Source: Aliidiomarina maris
Lineage (GTDB): Bacteria; Pseudomonadota; Gammaproteobacteria; Enterobacterales; Alteromonadaceae
Reading direction: 5' to 3'
DNA: 64,000 nt
Assembly (NCBI RefSeq): GCF_003987335.1
Contig: NZ_PIPK01000002.1
Location: 186,001 to 250,000 of the forward strand
Position numbers and translations under genes: made by a program. This document shows positions 7,979 to 16,571 of the stretch, one piece after another. How positions within the stretch are numbered: the stretch's first letter is position 1; every line of letters starts with the position of its first letter. Under the pieces are notes generated by a model. It was not told the DNA's origin and searched no databases. It saw nothing but the letters and a program-made list of their open reading frames with translations.

Positions 7979-10401
7979 AAGCGTTTAACTGATTGCTTAA
8001 TGGTCTGCACCACTGGGCTAGGCAACAAACTGTCGATGGTGTCACTCAACTGTAAAGTCGTGGCGTTGGAGACATAATCACCTTGTTGGTTTACCAGCAA
8101 ATAATCTTCCTGCTTTAGCACCTGAACTAAGGTGCTGAATAAGCGCTTGTCGAAAAACTCTGGGGCGTCAATGCCATGCATCGAGCCTAGCCGCATCGCT
8201 AAGGCTTCACTATGTTGCTCAAGGTCAGCGCGCGAGAGATTATCAAAGCTCTTCAGCAACTCCATCACAATACCGTAGCGTGCTAAAGTCTCGTTAATCG
8301 CATTAGCTAACAGGCGTAGCTGGAAGTAACCTTGGGTATCGTGTTCAGGCACGCTATAGCCACCCTCGGCCTGACGCAACCAGCCTTGGCTGACCAGTTG
8401 TTCACAAATCGCAGCGACCCATACCGGCACATCGCCTGCATCCTGACTTAGATACAATTCTGAGCGCAACATCGGCATTAACGTGGTGACAAAATCACTC
8501 ACATCTGCGGCCACAAAACGCTGCTTAGCCAACGCAAAATTCGCCACCAACGCAGGCACCGCAAACAGGTGCAGGACGTTATTACGATAATACGTCATAG
8601 TGAGTGCTTGCTCACTATTTAAGCTCGCCAATTCGCCGACAGCATCTTGGGTTACTTCGAATTTATCCATTTTAACCGCTTGCTGCCAGAGCGTAGCGCC
8701 CGTGGTGTCCGGCACCACCGCATAAGGGCTATATGGCACACCTTTGAGTAACGCCAAATACCCGTCAAACTGCGCAATCAACTCTTCTTTCGTCAGTGAG
8801 CGATTTTCAGCGCACAATAGCGCCAAACCACTTAAATTGATTGAGTTCACCACAGCGCCGTCATTAATATTGCGCATCAGAATATCGGCCAGTTTATTCA
8901 CCTGCGGCGTTAACCAGCTCGGCTTGGCAGGTTCTTCAATACCGCGCGTACTCGATTCGCGCCAATTCGGCTGTTCTGCATCTAAGTATTCGTCTAAGCG
9001 TACAGGCTTACCAAAGGTGACATAGCCATGGCCGAAATTGCGCAATTTGCGCAAAATGCCAAATACTTGGCACACCGATTCTTTTTGCTTGGATTTACCG
9101 CGCAGCTCTTTGTGGTAGGTAGCCACTTCCATCACATGTTCATAACCGATATATACGGGCACTAAACTGATAGGACGGCTAATCCCGCGTAACTGCCCTT
9201 GGACTGTCATCGCTAACATGCCCGTCTTTGGCGCCAGCAAGCGCCCCGTACGGCTGCGCCCACCTTCCATAAAGTACTCAACTGAGTACCCTTTTTGGAA
9301 CAATCTGCCCATATACTCGCGAAACACGATGGAATACAACTTGTTACCACGGAAGCTGCGACGAATAAAAAACGCGCCGCCGCGACGGAAAATTGGGCCT
9401 GCAGGCCAAAAGTTAAGGTTGACCCCCGCAGCTATATGCGGCGGCACCAAACCTTGCTTATAAATCACATAACTCAGTAACAAGTAATCCATGTGGCTAC
9501 GGTGACACGGCACATAAATGATTTCATGCCCATCGTGTGCCAGTTCACGCACAACACTGGCGTGTCGCACATCAATACCGTTGTATAAGCGATTCCACAG
9601 CCAGGTCATCACACGATCGCCAATACGGACTAACCCTTCACGGTAGTCAGCGGCAATTTCTTCAAGGTAATCCTGAGCCCGTTGGTGTGCTTGTTCGGTG
9701 GTAATTTTCTTACTTCGCGCCTCGTCTTCAATGGCTTGGCGCAGCACTGGCGTGCGCAGCAATGAGCGGATCATTTCGTCCCGCGACCACAACTTAGGCC
9801 CCGCCACCGCGTGGCGCAAACGGCTAAAGTGCGTACGCGCTACGCGTGATAATTTATGCCCCAAATTCGCGTCATTGCCATATTTGTCTGCCATTAGACG
9901 CAGACTGACTGGCCGACTGATACGCAACATGATATTGCGACCAGCAAACAACAACACCATAAAGCGCTTCCATAAACTACGCACTTCAATATCAGCACTC
10001 ACCACACCAGTTGGTTCTTCGCGCCCTGCGTTACGCCCCCAAAATAAGGCGGCTGGAAACATTAGTACGTTATGCTTAGGGTGCTGTTGATGGAGCGCCA
10101 GCAACTGGCCAAACGGCTGCTCAGCGGCATAATCTAACTTCCGCTTAGGGTCTTCAACGAATAACACACGATCGAAGGTTTGCCCCTCAATCGTCAGCGG
10201 GCTAAGTGGGTCTGGCAACTGATGCTGCTTTGCGGCACGCTGTAACACCACCAAATCCGACAAACTCGGTGATTTCATTACGTAAACAATATGATTTGCG
10301 TCAGACGCCACGCTGTCGTGCGGGTCTAAGATTGTTTCGGCTTTGGTGAGCCAGCGCACTGGCCATTTGCAGATTGCATATAAATAGCGTTTAAAGCTCA
10401 T
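7960..10401 (-). CDS. plsB: Glycerol-3-phosphate 1-O-acyltransferase PlsB
   Basis: PlsB acylates sn-glycerol-3-phosphate at position 1 using acyl-ACP or acyl-CoA, the first step of phospholipid synthesis, at the inner membrane. The 813 residues match the large PlsB form (E. coli 807). All four acyltransferase blocks are visible: HRSHMD at 300-305 (the HX4D catalytic motif), GAFFIRRSF, FMEGGRSRTGR, and the proline block SLVPVYIGYEHV. It is monocistronic, converging on ubiA and diverging from lexA across a 171-bp region. As in E. coli, plsB and lexA are adjacent and divergent. Confidence 0.97.
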   Translation of the reverse strand: MSFKRYLYAICKWPVRWLTKAETILDPHDSVASDANHIVYVMKSPSLSDLVVLQRAAKQHQLPDPLSPLTIEGQTFDRVLFVEDPKRKLDYAAEQPFGQLLALHQQHPKHNVLMFPAALFWGRNAGREEPTGVVSADIEVRSLWKRFMVLLFAGRNIMLRISRPVSLRLMADKYGNDANLGHKLSRVARTHFSRLRHAVAGPKLWSRDEMIRSLLRTPVLRQAIEDEARSKKITTEQAHQRAQDYLEEIAADYREGLVRIGDRVMTWLWNRLYNGIDVRHASVVRELAHDGHEIIYVPCHRSHMDYLLLSYVIYKQGLVPPHIAAGVNLNFWPAGPIFRRGGAFFIRRSFRGNKLYSIVFREYMGRLFQKGYSVEYFMEGGRSRTGRLLAPKTGMLAMTVQGQLRGISRPISLVPVYIGYEHVMEVATYHKELRGKSKQKESVCQVFGILRKLRNFGHGYVTFGKPVRLDEYLDAEQPNWRESSTRGIEEPAKPSWLTPQVNKLADILMRNINDGAVVNSINLSGLALLCAENRSLTKEELIAQFDGYLALLKGVPYSPYAVVPDTTGATLWQQAVKMDKFEVTQDAVGELASLNSEQALTMTYYRNNVLHLFAVPALVANFALAKQRFVAADVSDFVTTLMPMLRSELYLSQDAGDVPVWVAAICEQLVSQGWLRQAEGGYSVPEHDTQGYFQLRLLANAINETLARYGIVMELLKSFDNLSRADLEQHSEALAMRLGSMHGIDAPEFFDKRLFSTLVQVLKQEDYLLVNQQGDYVSNATTLQLSDTIDSLLPSPVVQTIKQSVKRLKEAAA

Positions 10402-10511
10402 AAGGCGCCATCTAAAGGGATAAAAGATAGGGTCAAGGATACCACTTCATCCTTCATTTGTCGCAACCCCTACATGTTTGCAAGAACATGGATAAAAATA
10501 CAGCAATAGGC

Positions 10512-10564
10512 TTGCACTGCAAAAATTACTGTATATACTCACAGCATACTGTATAGAAAAACAG
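10512..10564 (+). promoter_or_regulatory. lexA promoter with two tandem LexA (SOS) boxes
   Basis: Two exact CTGT-N8-ACAG operators are present at 10529-10544 and 10549-10564, starting 20 bp apart so they lie on the same face of the helix. Both match the gammaproteobacterial SOS-box consensus in the invariant bases. A -35 TTGCAC (10512-10517) and a -10 TATACT (10534-10539), 16 bp apart, form a sigma-70 promoter whose -10 lies inside box 1. This is the classical layout for LexA autorepression and controls the lexA-sulA operon. Confidence 0.92.
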
Positions 10565-10572
10565 GGTTTATT

Positions 10573-11232
10573 ATGGCCTCAACTCGTACACCTCAAGTTC
10601 TTAGCGCACGCCCCCTTACACCGCGTCAAAGCGAAGTATTAGATCTGATTAAAAGCACGATTGACGCGACGGGCATGCCGCCGACCCGTGCTGAAATAGC
10701 ACAACGCTTAGGTTTTCGCTCCGCGAATGCAGCAGAAGAACATCTGAAAGCCTTAGCTAAAAAGGGTGTGATTGAAATGCTACCTGGCATGTCTCGCGGC
10801 ATCCGCTTGGTGCAGCATGACAATAGCGACGAACCTGAGCAGTTAGGCCTGCCTTTGATAGGTCAAGTCGCGGCGGGCGAACCAATTCTAGCCGCCGAGC
10901 ATATTGAAAACCACGTGCAAGTTGACCAACAGCTGTTTAAGCCCGCTGCAGATTTCTTGCTACGTGTTAAAGGCATGAGCATGCAGAAAATAGGCATTCT
11001 GGACGGCGACTTGTTGGCGGTGCATAAGACCAATCAGGCTCGCAACGGCCAGGTTGTGGTGGCCAGAATTGACGACGAAGTGACCGTTAAGCGTTTTGAG
11101 CGCCAAGGCAGCACCGTGCTGTTGCACCCAGAGAACGACGAATTTTCAACTATTTATGTAGATTTAACGACTCAACCATTAACCATTGAAGGGTTAGCTG
11201 TAGGTGTGATTCGTAACGGAGGCTGGTTATGA
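10573..11232 (+). CDS. lexA: SOS-response repressor and autoprotease LexA
   Basis: LexA represses the DNA-damage regulon and cleaves itself when RecA filaments form. Residues 15-80 form the winged-helix DNA-binding domain ([17 protein letters not shown] is near-identical to E. coli). The cleavage bond is Ala101-Gly102 in QVAAGEP. The catalytic pair is Ser136 (KGMSMQ) and Lys173 (EVTVKRF). At 219 aa it carries about 14 extra N-terminal residues compared with E. coli (202). No other in-frame start explains this, and AGGG precedes the ATG. Two SOS boxes in its promoter show autoregulation, and its stop overlaps the sulA-like start by 4 bp. Confidence 0.97.
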   Translation: MASTRTPQVLSARPLTPRQSEVLDLIKSTIDATGMPPTRAEIAQRLGFRSANAAEEHLKALAKKGVIEMLPGMSRGIRLVQHDNSDEPEQLGLPLIGQVAAGEPILAAEHIENHVQVDQQLFKPAADFLLRVKGMSMQKIGILDGDLLAVHKTNQARNGQVVVARIDDEVTVKRFERQGSTVLLHPENDEFSTIYVDLTTQPLTIEGLAVGVIRNGGWL

Positions 11233-11672
11233 ACCCAACACACAAACAACATCGTCACCCAGGCTTGTGGACCTTACCTAATCAAGCCCCCCATTTTTGC
11301 GCCAACAGCGACAGCTTTGACACCCAAGGCTTATTGTCTGCCCTATCAGACGTGTCGACGCAGTTTGAGCAACACCAGCGTTGGGTGACTTTAATTGGTC
11401 AACCAAGCAACACCAGTGTAAGCCATGTGTTACACATGCTCGCCCAAGCTGGCGTCAATTTACGCCACGTGCGCTGGATTCGTCCTAGCGATGCAGCCAG
11501 CAAAGCCTTTGCCGCGGAACAAGCGATGTTGCTAGACAACAGTGCGCTGGTGGTTGCGTGGCTCGACCAGTGCGTTCAACGCGATGCCCTAAGACTGCAA
11601 TTAGCACGCAAGCACACTCAGGCTAAAGTAATGATTTACAATGATTTATTTTCACCGATAGCGTTACATTAA
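11229..11672 (+). CDS. sulA: SulA-like SOS cell-division inhibitor
   Basis: SulA binds FtsZ and blocks division while DNA is being repaired. The 147-residue product has the SulA/RecA-like core: [11 protein letters not shown], the [16 protein letters not shown] strand-helix region, and the basic C-terminal helix with LQLARKH. The ATG overlaps the lexA stop as ATGA, so it is translated from the lexA transcript and induced by the same SOS boxes. lexA-sulA operons occur in Pseudomonas and several marine gammaproteobacteria. Sequence conservation in SulA is low, so the assignment rests partly on position. A strong terminator follows. Confidence 0.85.
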   Translation: MNPTHKQHRHPGLWTLPNQAPHFCANSDSFDTQGLLSALSDVSTQFEQHQRWVTLIGQPSNTSVSHVLHMLAQAGVNLRHVRWIRPSDAASKAFAAEQAMLLDNSALVVAWLDQCVQRDALRLQLARKHTQAKVMIYNDLFSPIALH

Positions 11673-11700
11673 GTAACCAATAAACAGCTATGAATCAGTT

Positions 11701-11732
11701 AAAGGGGGCTATTCACATCAGCCCCCTTTTTT
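11701..11732 (+). terminator. Rho-independent terminator of lexA-sulA
   Basis: A 10-bp stem (AAAGGGGGCT / AGCCCCCTTT) with a 9-nt loop is followed by a run of T residues. It lies about 30 bp after the sulA stop. Confidence 0.9.
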
Positions 11733-12030
11733 ATTAACAAAGATGATGCTATTTTGATCTGCGACAATATGTCCCAAATAGCTTTTACACGCCATGTAGT
11801 TCTTTTTGCGCCTTTTTAAGGCGGATGTCTTAAAGCAGACGTGCAAATGCCAATAACCTTTACCTAACATCTGCATAAAGCAGAGATAATAATTAAAACG
11901 ACAACAAAGGGTTAGGCAAGGACTGCGATTTCTGGGGAATAGCTGTTCCATTTCTTGCTGACCTCTTTGTTCTGGCGTTGCCACTGCACCCCATGCAGTG
12001 CAGCAGCAAAAGACTAAGAGGAGATGTCGA
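11733..12030 (+). other. Non-coding leader region upstream of coxB
   Basis: About 300 bp without a credible gene separate the lexA-sulA terminator from coxB. It presumably contains the oxidase promoter, but I could not fix a clear -35/-10 pair. It holds a short hairpin GCCTT-TTT-AAGGC and a 7-bp hairpin CACTGCA-CCCCA-TGCAGTG at 11982-12000. The second ends 17 nt before the GAGGAG ribosome site of coxB and could affect its translation. An 88-codon frame on the minus strand here looks like chance: it ends inside the sulA terminator and has no family resemblance. Confidence 0.5.
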
Positions 12031-13179
12031 GTGAAAGCGAGTCTGTATCGCGTGCTTTGCGCCGCGCTGGTTTTGATGACACCAGCTGCATACGCTCAAA
12101 CTCTGCAGTTAAATTTGACGCGTGGCGTGACTGATGTAAGTCAGTCCGTTTATAGCCTGCACATGTACGCATTTTATGTGTGCGCAGTTATTGGCGTCAT
12201 CGTATTTGCTGCAATGTTCTGGTCCATGTTTCGCCACCGCAAGTCGCGTGGTGTGCAACCTGCGAAATTCCATGACAATGTCAAAGTGGAAATCGCTTGG
12301 ACTATTATTCCTTTCTTAATTCTGATTGCCCTTGCCCTACCGGCTACCTTCCTACTCATCGATATGGAAGATACGGATGACTCAGACCTGACGGTTTTAG
12401 TGACAGGTTCCCAATGGCGTTGGGACTATGAATACTTCGATTACGATGTACGCTATCGCAGTAACATGGCCACCATGCGCGAGCAAGTGTACGGCAATCT
12501 TGAGAAAGGCCAGAATTACCTACTTGAGGTTGACCGTCCTCTGGTCATTCCTACCCAGCGCAAAGTGCGCTTCTTGATTACCTCCGACGACGTTATCCAT
12601 AGTTGGTGGGTGCCTGAGTTCGCAGTCAAAAAGGACGCCAACCCAGGGTATATCAACGAAGCATGGACACGTGTCGAAGAGCCCGGTATTTACCGCGGCC
12701 AATGCGCTGAACTGTGTGGCCGAGACCATGCGTTTATGCCGGTCGTTGTCATTGCGATGGAGCCAGACGATTTCGAGAGTTGGATTACCAACGAAGAAAC
12801 GCGTCTTGCTGAGCAACGTGCCGAAGAAGAACGCCTTCTTGAGATGCAAATGGACATGAGCGAGCTAATGAGCTTGGGTGAGTCTGTGTATGTAGCGCAA
12901 TGCGCTGCCTGCCACCAACCCAACGGCCGTGGCGTACCTGGTGTATTCCCAGCCCTCGCTGGCGAAGGTGTTTCAGTTGACCCGAACGGCATTGATGAAC
13001 ATATCGACGTAGTCGTGAACGGTGTTCGCGGTAGTGCCATGCAAGCCTACCGTAGCCAGCTCAGTATGCGTGAGTTAGCCGCCGTCATTACCTACGAGCG
13101 CAATGCTTGGGGCAACGATACCGGCGACGAAATTCAAGCCGCTGATATTCATAATTTTATCCAAGGCAATAATAATTAA
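12031..13179 (+). CDS. coxB: Cytochrome c oxidase subunit II with fused cytochrome c domain
   Basis: Subunit II accepts electrons at the CuA centre and passes them to heme a in subunit I. The 382-residue product has a signal peptide (1-22, ending AYA), two membrane helices (about 43-66 and 88-110), and a cupredoxin domain with CuA ligands His190, Cys225, Glu227, Cys229, His233 and Met236. A C-terminal class I cytochrome c follows: CAACH at 291-295, with Met337 the probable second ligand. The fused cytochrome marks a caa3-type enzyme. I chose GTG at 12031 because GAGGAG lies 7 bp before it; an upstream GTG at 11998 would spoil the signal peptide. Confidence 0.95.
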   Translation: MKASLYRVLCAALVLMTPAAYAQTLQLNLTRGVTDVSQSVYSLHMYAFYVCAVIGVIVFAAMFWSMFRHRKSRGVQPAKFHDNVKVEIAWTIIPFLILIALALPATFLLIDMEDTDDSDLTVLVTGSQWRWDYEYFDYDVRYRSNMATMREQVYGNLEKGQNYLLEVDRPLVIPTQRKVRFLITSDDVIHSWWVPEFAVKKDANPGYINEAWTRVEEPGIYRGQCAELCGRDHAFMPVVVIAMEPDDFESWITNEETRLAEQRAEEERLLEMQMDMSELMSLGESVYVAQCAACHQPNGRGVPGVFPALAGEGVSVDPNGIDEHIDVVVNGVRGSAMQAYRSQLSMRELAAVITYERNAWGNDTGDEIQAADIHNFIQGNNN

Positions 13180-13191
13180 GGGAGGATGGCC

Positions 13192-14796
13192 ATGAGCACT
13201 GTTGTAGATACACATCTTGATCATGACGACCATCATGACCACAAGCCGACTGGTATAAAGCGTTGGTTATTTACCACCAACCATAAAGACATTGGAACGC
13301 TGTATTTATTATTCAGCTTTCTGATGTTCTTTGTCGGCGGTACGATGGCTTTGGTTATTCGTGCCGAGCTATTCCAACCGGGAATGCAAATTGTAGACCC
13401 GCATTTCTTTAACCAAATGACCACCATGCATGGTCTGATCATGGTCTTCGGTGCTGTCATGCCGGCATTCACTGGCTTAGCCAACTGGATGATACCAATG
13501 ATGATCGGTGCGCCTGATATGGCGCTACCGCGGATGAATAACTGGAGCTTTTGGATCCTGCCATTCGCGTTCATCATTTTGATGTCATCGATGTTGATGC
13601 CGGGTGGCGGCCCAGCCTTTGGTTGGACGTTCTACGCTCCATTGTCGACAACCTATAGTACCGACTCGACCGCACTCTTCGTGTTTGCCATTCATATCAT
13701 GGGTATTTCGTCGATCATGGGGGCGATTAACGTCATTGTCACCATCATGAATATGCGTGCACCCGGTATGACTTACATGCGCATGCCATTGTTCGTGTGG
13801 ACTTGGTTTATTACCGCATTCCTGCTGATTGCGGTCATGCCGGTACTCGCGGGTGTAGTCACCATGGTACTTACAGACAAGTACTTTGCGACTAGCTTCT
13901 TTGACGCAGCCGGTGGTGGTGACCCAGTATTGTTCCAGCACTTATTCTGGTTCTTTGGCCACCCTGAAGTGTACATCATGATTTTACCGTCCTTCGGGAT
14001 TGTCTCTGCGATTATTCCGGCCTTCGCACGCAAACCTTTGTTCGGTTACGCATCCATGGTCTACGCCACCGCAGCGATTGCAGGCCTGTCGTTCCTGGTA
14101 TGGGCGCACCACATGTTTACCACTGGTATGCCGGTCTTTGCATCGCTGTTCTTTATGTACATGACCATGCTTATTGCCGTACCTACTGGGGTAAAAGTGT
14201 TTAACTGGGTAAGTACCATGTGGCGCGGCGCGATGACCTTCGAGCCGCCAATGCTATTTGCCCTAGCCTTTGTGATTCTGTTCACCATTGGTGGTTTCTC
14301 GGGCATTATGCTGGCGTTGACCCCGGTTGATTACCAGTATCACGATACCTATTTCGTGGTGGCGCATTTCCACTATGTGTTGGTCAGCGGTGCGGTGTTC
14401 TCGATTATGGCGGCGGCGTATTACTGGCTGCCTAAATGGTCAGGCTATATGCCAAATGAAGGTTTAGCCAAGCTGCACTTCTGGTGCTCGGTCATTTCAG
14501 TCAACATTCTGTTCTTCCCGATGCATTTTGTTGGCTTAGCTGGCATGCCACGACGCATTCCAGATTACGCGCTACAGTTTGCCGATATTAATGCAGTGGT
14601 AAGTGTCGGTGCATTCCTGTTTGGTTTCTCGCAGCTTATTTTCCTTGCCGTGGTACTTAAATGTATGGCGAAACAAGGCGACAAAGCACCAGCGAAACCT
14701 TGGGAAGGCGCTGAAGGTCTTGAGTGGGAGGTGCCGTCTCCGGCGCCATACCATACCTTTGACACCCCACCGACCATTGAAGAACCGGTACGCTAA
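13192..14796 (+). CDS. coxA: Cytochrome c oxidase subunit I
   Basis: This is the catalytic heme-copper subunit, with about twelve membrane helices, that reduces oxygen to water and pumps protons. Ligand motifs are visible: TMHGLIMVF (His80, heme a), FFGHPEVYIMILP (CuB His with the cross-linked Tyr), WAHHMFTTG (two CuB His), and HDTYFVVAHFHYV (heme a3 and heme a His). The 534-residue length fits the A-type family. GGAGG abuts an ATG at 13186, which is too close; the ATG at 13192 is 6 bp from it and is the likely start. It follows coxB by 12 bp in the oxidase operon. Confidence 0.97.
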   Translation: MSTVVDTHLDHDDHHDHKPTGIKRWLFTTNHKDIGTLYLLFSFLMFFVGGTMALVIRAELFQPGMQIVDPHFFNQMTTMHGLIMVFGAVMPAFTGLANWMIPMMIGAPDMALPRMNNWSFWILPFAFIILMSSMLMPGGGPAFGWTFYAPLSTTYSTDSTALFVFAIHIMGISSIMGAINVIVTIMNMRAPGMTYMRMPLFVWTWFITAFLLIAVMPVLAGVVTMVLTDKYFATSFFDAAGGGDPVLFQHLFWFFGHPEVYIMILPSFGIVSAIIPAFARKPLFGYASMVYATAAIAGLSFLVWAHHMFTTGMPVFASLFFMYMTMLIAVPTGVKVFNWVSTMWRGAMTFEPPMLFALAFVILFTIGGFSGIMLALTPVDYQYHDTYFVVAHFHYVLVSGAVFSIMAAAYYWLPKWSGYMPNEGLAKLHFWCSVISVNILFFPMHFVGLAGMPRRIPDYALQFADINAVVSVGAFLFGFSQLIFLAVVLKCMAKQGDKAPAKPWEGAEGLEWEVPSPAPYHTFDTPPTIEEPVR

Positions 14797-14807
14797 GGAG
14801 CTATGCT

Positions 14808-15386
14808 ATGAGCACTCAGCAACGTCCTAAAGTCGATAACAGCAAAATGATTACGCGCCTGTTGGTTACCGTAGTCGCTATGTTTGCGTTCGGTTTCGCG
14901 CTGGTGCCTTTGTACGAAAAGTTCTGTGAAATTACCGGATTTAACGGCCGCACCAGCAATACCGCTGCGGCCGTTAGCGAAGGCAGCCTCATTGACACCT
15001 CGCGCTTGGTCACCGTGGAATTTCATACTCGAGTTAACCGTGGTTTACCGTGGCAATTCGAGTCTGAAGTGCGCCGTATGCAGGTGCATCCAGGTGAAAC
15101 CAAAACCGTCAATTTCACAGCAATTAATCGTACTGGTCGCAATATGACAGGTCAGGCACTACCGTCTGTCGCACCTGGCGAAGCCGCTCCGTATTTGCTT
15201 AAAACAGAATGTTTCTGCTTCCAAAACCAGCCATTAGCTGCCGGTGATACCGCAGTGATGCCCATGCAGTTTTATTTGGATCCGGACATTCCTAACCACA
15301 TTCGCACGCTCACCCTGTCGTACATGATGTACGACATGACAGAGGCTGCTGCACAGGGTCGTGTCGTTGTCGACACATCTGAGTGA
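14808..15386 (+). CDS. ctaG: Cytochrome c oxidase assembly protein CtaG/Cox11
   Basis: Cox11 is a membrane-anchored copper chaperone that delivers copper to the CuB site of subunit I. The 192-residue protein has one N-terminal membrane helix (about residues 15-36) and a periplasmic immunoglobulin-like domain with the copper-binding CFCFQNQ motif at about residues 137-143, plus FNGRTSN after the helix. AAGGAG precedes the ATG. It lies 11 bp after coxA and before coxC, the usual order in alpha- and gammaproteobacterial aa3 loci. Confidence 0.95.
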   Translation: MSTQQRPKVDNSKMITRLLVTVVAMFAFGFALVPLYEKFCEITGFNGRTSNTAAAVSEGSLIDTSRLVTVEFHTRVNRGLPWQFESEVRRMQVHPGETKTVNFTAINRTGRNMTGQALPSVAPGEAAPYLLKTECFCFQNQPLAAGDTAVMPMQFYLDPDIPNHIRTLTLSYMMYDMTEAAAQGRVVVDTSE

Positions 15387-15396
15387 GGATACACCA

Positions 15397-16281
15397 ATGA
15401 GTTCAGGTAATACCCAACATGAGAAGTATTATGTGCCAGATTCAAGTATCTGGCCTTTGGTAGGTGCGGTTGCGCTAGGCTTAATTGCCTACGGCGCAGC
15501 GCATTATGTGATTGAATGGTCGAATCAAGAAGCTGGTTTTGGCCACTGGTTCTTATTGGCTGGTATCGTGGTGTTAATCGTGATGCTGGTTGGTTGGTTC
15601 CGCGACCAAATCAACGAGTCGCAGCAAGGCCTTTACAGCGCGCAAATGAGCCGCTCTTACCGACAAGGTATGAGTTGGTTTATTTTCTCCGAAGTAATGT
15701 TCTTCTTAGCATTCTTCGGCGCCTTGTTTTATGCCCGCATGATTGCTGTGCCATGGCTTGGCGGCGCCAGCAACAATGTGATGACTGGTGAAGTATTATG
15801 GCCTGGCTTTGAAGCTATCTGGCCACTAACAACAACACCAGGTGGCATTGAAACCCAGGCGATGGGCTGGGGCTTACCACTTATTAACACCTTAATCTTA
15901 GTTACGTCGTCGGTTACCTTGCACTTTGCCCATCACGGCTTAGAGCATGGCAAGCGCGGTGCGCTGAAACTATGGTTAGCTATCACCATTGCTTTGGGCT
16001 TAATTTTCTTAAGCTTACAAATTTACGAGTATGTCCACGCATACCGTGACCTTGGGCTCACATTGCAATCAGGCATTTATGGCAATACCTTCTTCATGTT
16101 GACAGGCTTTCACGGCTTACACGTGACTTTAGGTGCGATTATGTTGATCGTGATGTTCGCTCGGGTGCTGAAAGGCCACTTTAGCAAAGACAACCAGTTC
16201 GCCTTTGAAGCCAGCGTTTGGTATTGGCACTTTGTCGATGTGGTATGGGTCATTTTGTTTTTATTCGTCTATATTTTGTAA
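15397..16281 (+). CDS. coxC: Cytochrome c oxidase subunit III
   Basis: Subunit III is a seven-helix integral membrane protein that stabilises the oxidase core and supports proton uptake. The 294-residue product has the family motifs SYRQGMSWFIFSEVMFFLAFF, HFAHHGLEHGKR, and the closing WYWHFVDVVWVILFLFVYI. An in-frame GTG upstream overlaps ctaG, but the ATG at 15397, preceded by GAGGAT, begins with the expected MSSGNTQHEKYYVP. It ends the structural-subunit part of the locus, and a strong terminator follows 5 bp after the stop. Confidence 0.97.
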   Translation: MSSGNTQHEKYYVPDSSIWPLVGAVALGLIAYGAAHYVIEWSNQEAGFGHWFLLAGIVVLIVMLVGWFRDQINESQQGLYSAQMSRSYRQGMSWFIFSEVMFFLAFFGALFYARMIAVPWLGGASNNVMTGEVLWPGFEAIWPLTTTPGGIETQAMGWGLPLINTLILVTSSVTLHFAHHGLEHGKRGALKLWLAITIALGLIFLSLQIYEYVHAYRDLGLTLQSGIYGNTFFMLTGFHGLHVTLGAIMLIVMFARVLKGHFSKDNQFAFEASVWYWHFVDVVWVILFLFVYIL

Positions 16282-16285
16282 CGCA

Positions 16286-16315
16286 AAAAGCCGCAGATCA
16301 TGGTCTGCGGCTTTT
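16286..16315. terminator. Bidirectional terminator after coxC
   Basis: A 12-bp perfect stem (AAAAGCCGCAGA / TCTGCGGCTTTT) with a 6-nt loop, T-rich on both exits. It lies between coxC (+) and the convergent DUF2909-like gene (-), so it ends both transcripts. The heme A genes downstream therefore need their own promoter. Confidence 0.9.
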
Positions 16316-16328
16316 CTCATGCTCCCAA

Positions 16329-16547
16329 TTAATAGGGGCGCGGGTTCGGGGTCACTACCCCAAATGCAAGAGCCAGGATAATAAGTATCATCACCAGGGC
16401 TGAAAACAGCACTCGACGCCCTAAAAAGTAAGACATTGGTGGGCGTTCACCATCCGCCCGTAACAGGCTAAATAGCCCTTTGAATAAGTTGTAAATGATG
16501 TATAGCAGTAGCGCGACAAGAATTATTTTTAATATGACGTTTAACAC
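16329..16547 (-). CDS. Small two-helix membrane protein, DUF2909-like
   Basis: A 72-residue protein with two membrane helices (about 3-27 and 45-65) joined by a short loop containing RADGERPPMSYFLGRR. It resembles the DUF2909 family, which I recall as typically sitting between coxC and the SURF1 gene in marine gammaproteobacteria. No function is known; the position suggests a part in oxidase assembly or stability. It starts at a GTG with GGAG 8 bp upstream and diverges from SURF1, so the 24 bp between starts force the promoters to overlap the neighbouring genes. Confidence 0.75.
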   Translation of the reverse strand: MLNVILKIILVALLLYIIYNLFKGLFSLLRADGERPPMSYFLGRRVLFSALVMILIILALAFGVVTPNPRPY

Positions 16548-16571
16548 GCGATTGTCTCCAGGTTGTTTATT

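Noticed and set aside
11718-11984. 88-codon minus-strand frame between sulA and coxB
   Set aside because: It ends inside the lexA-sulA terminator, has no convincing ribosome site and no family resemblance; the region is better read as the coxB leader.
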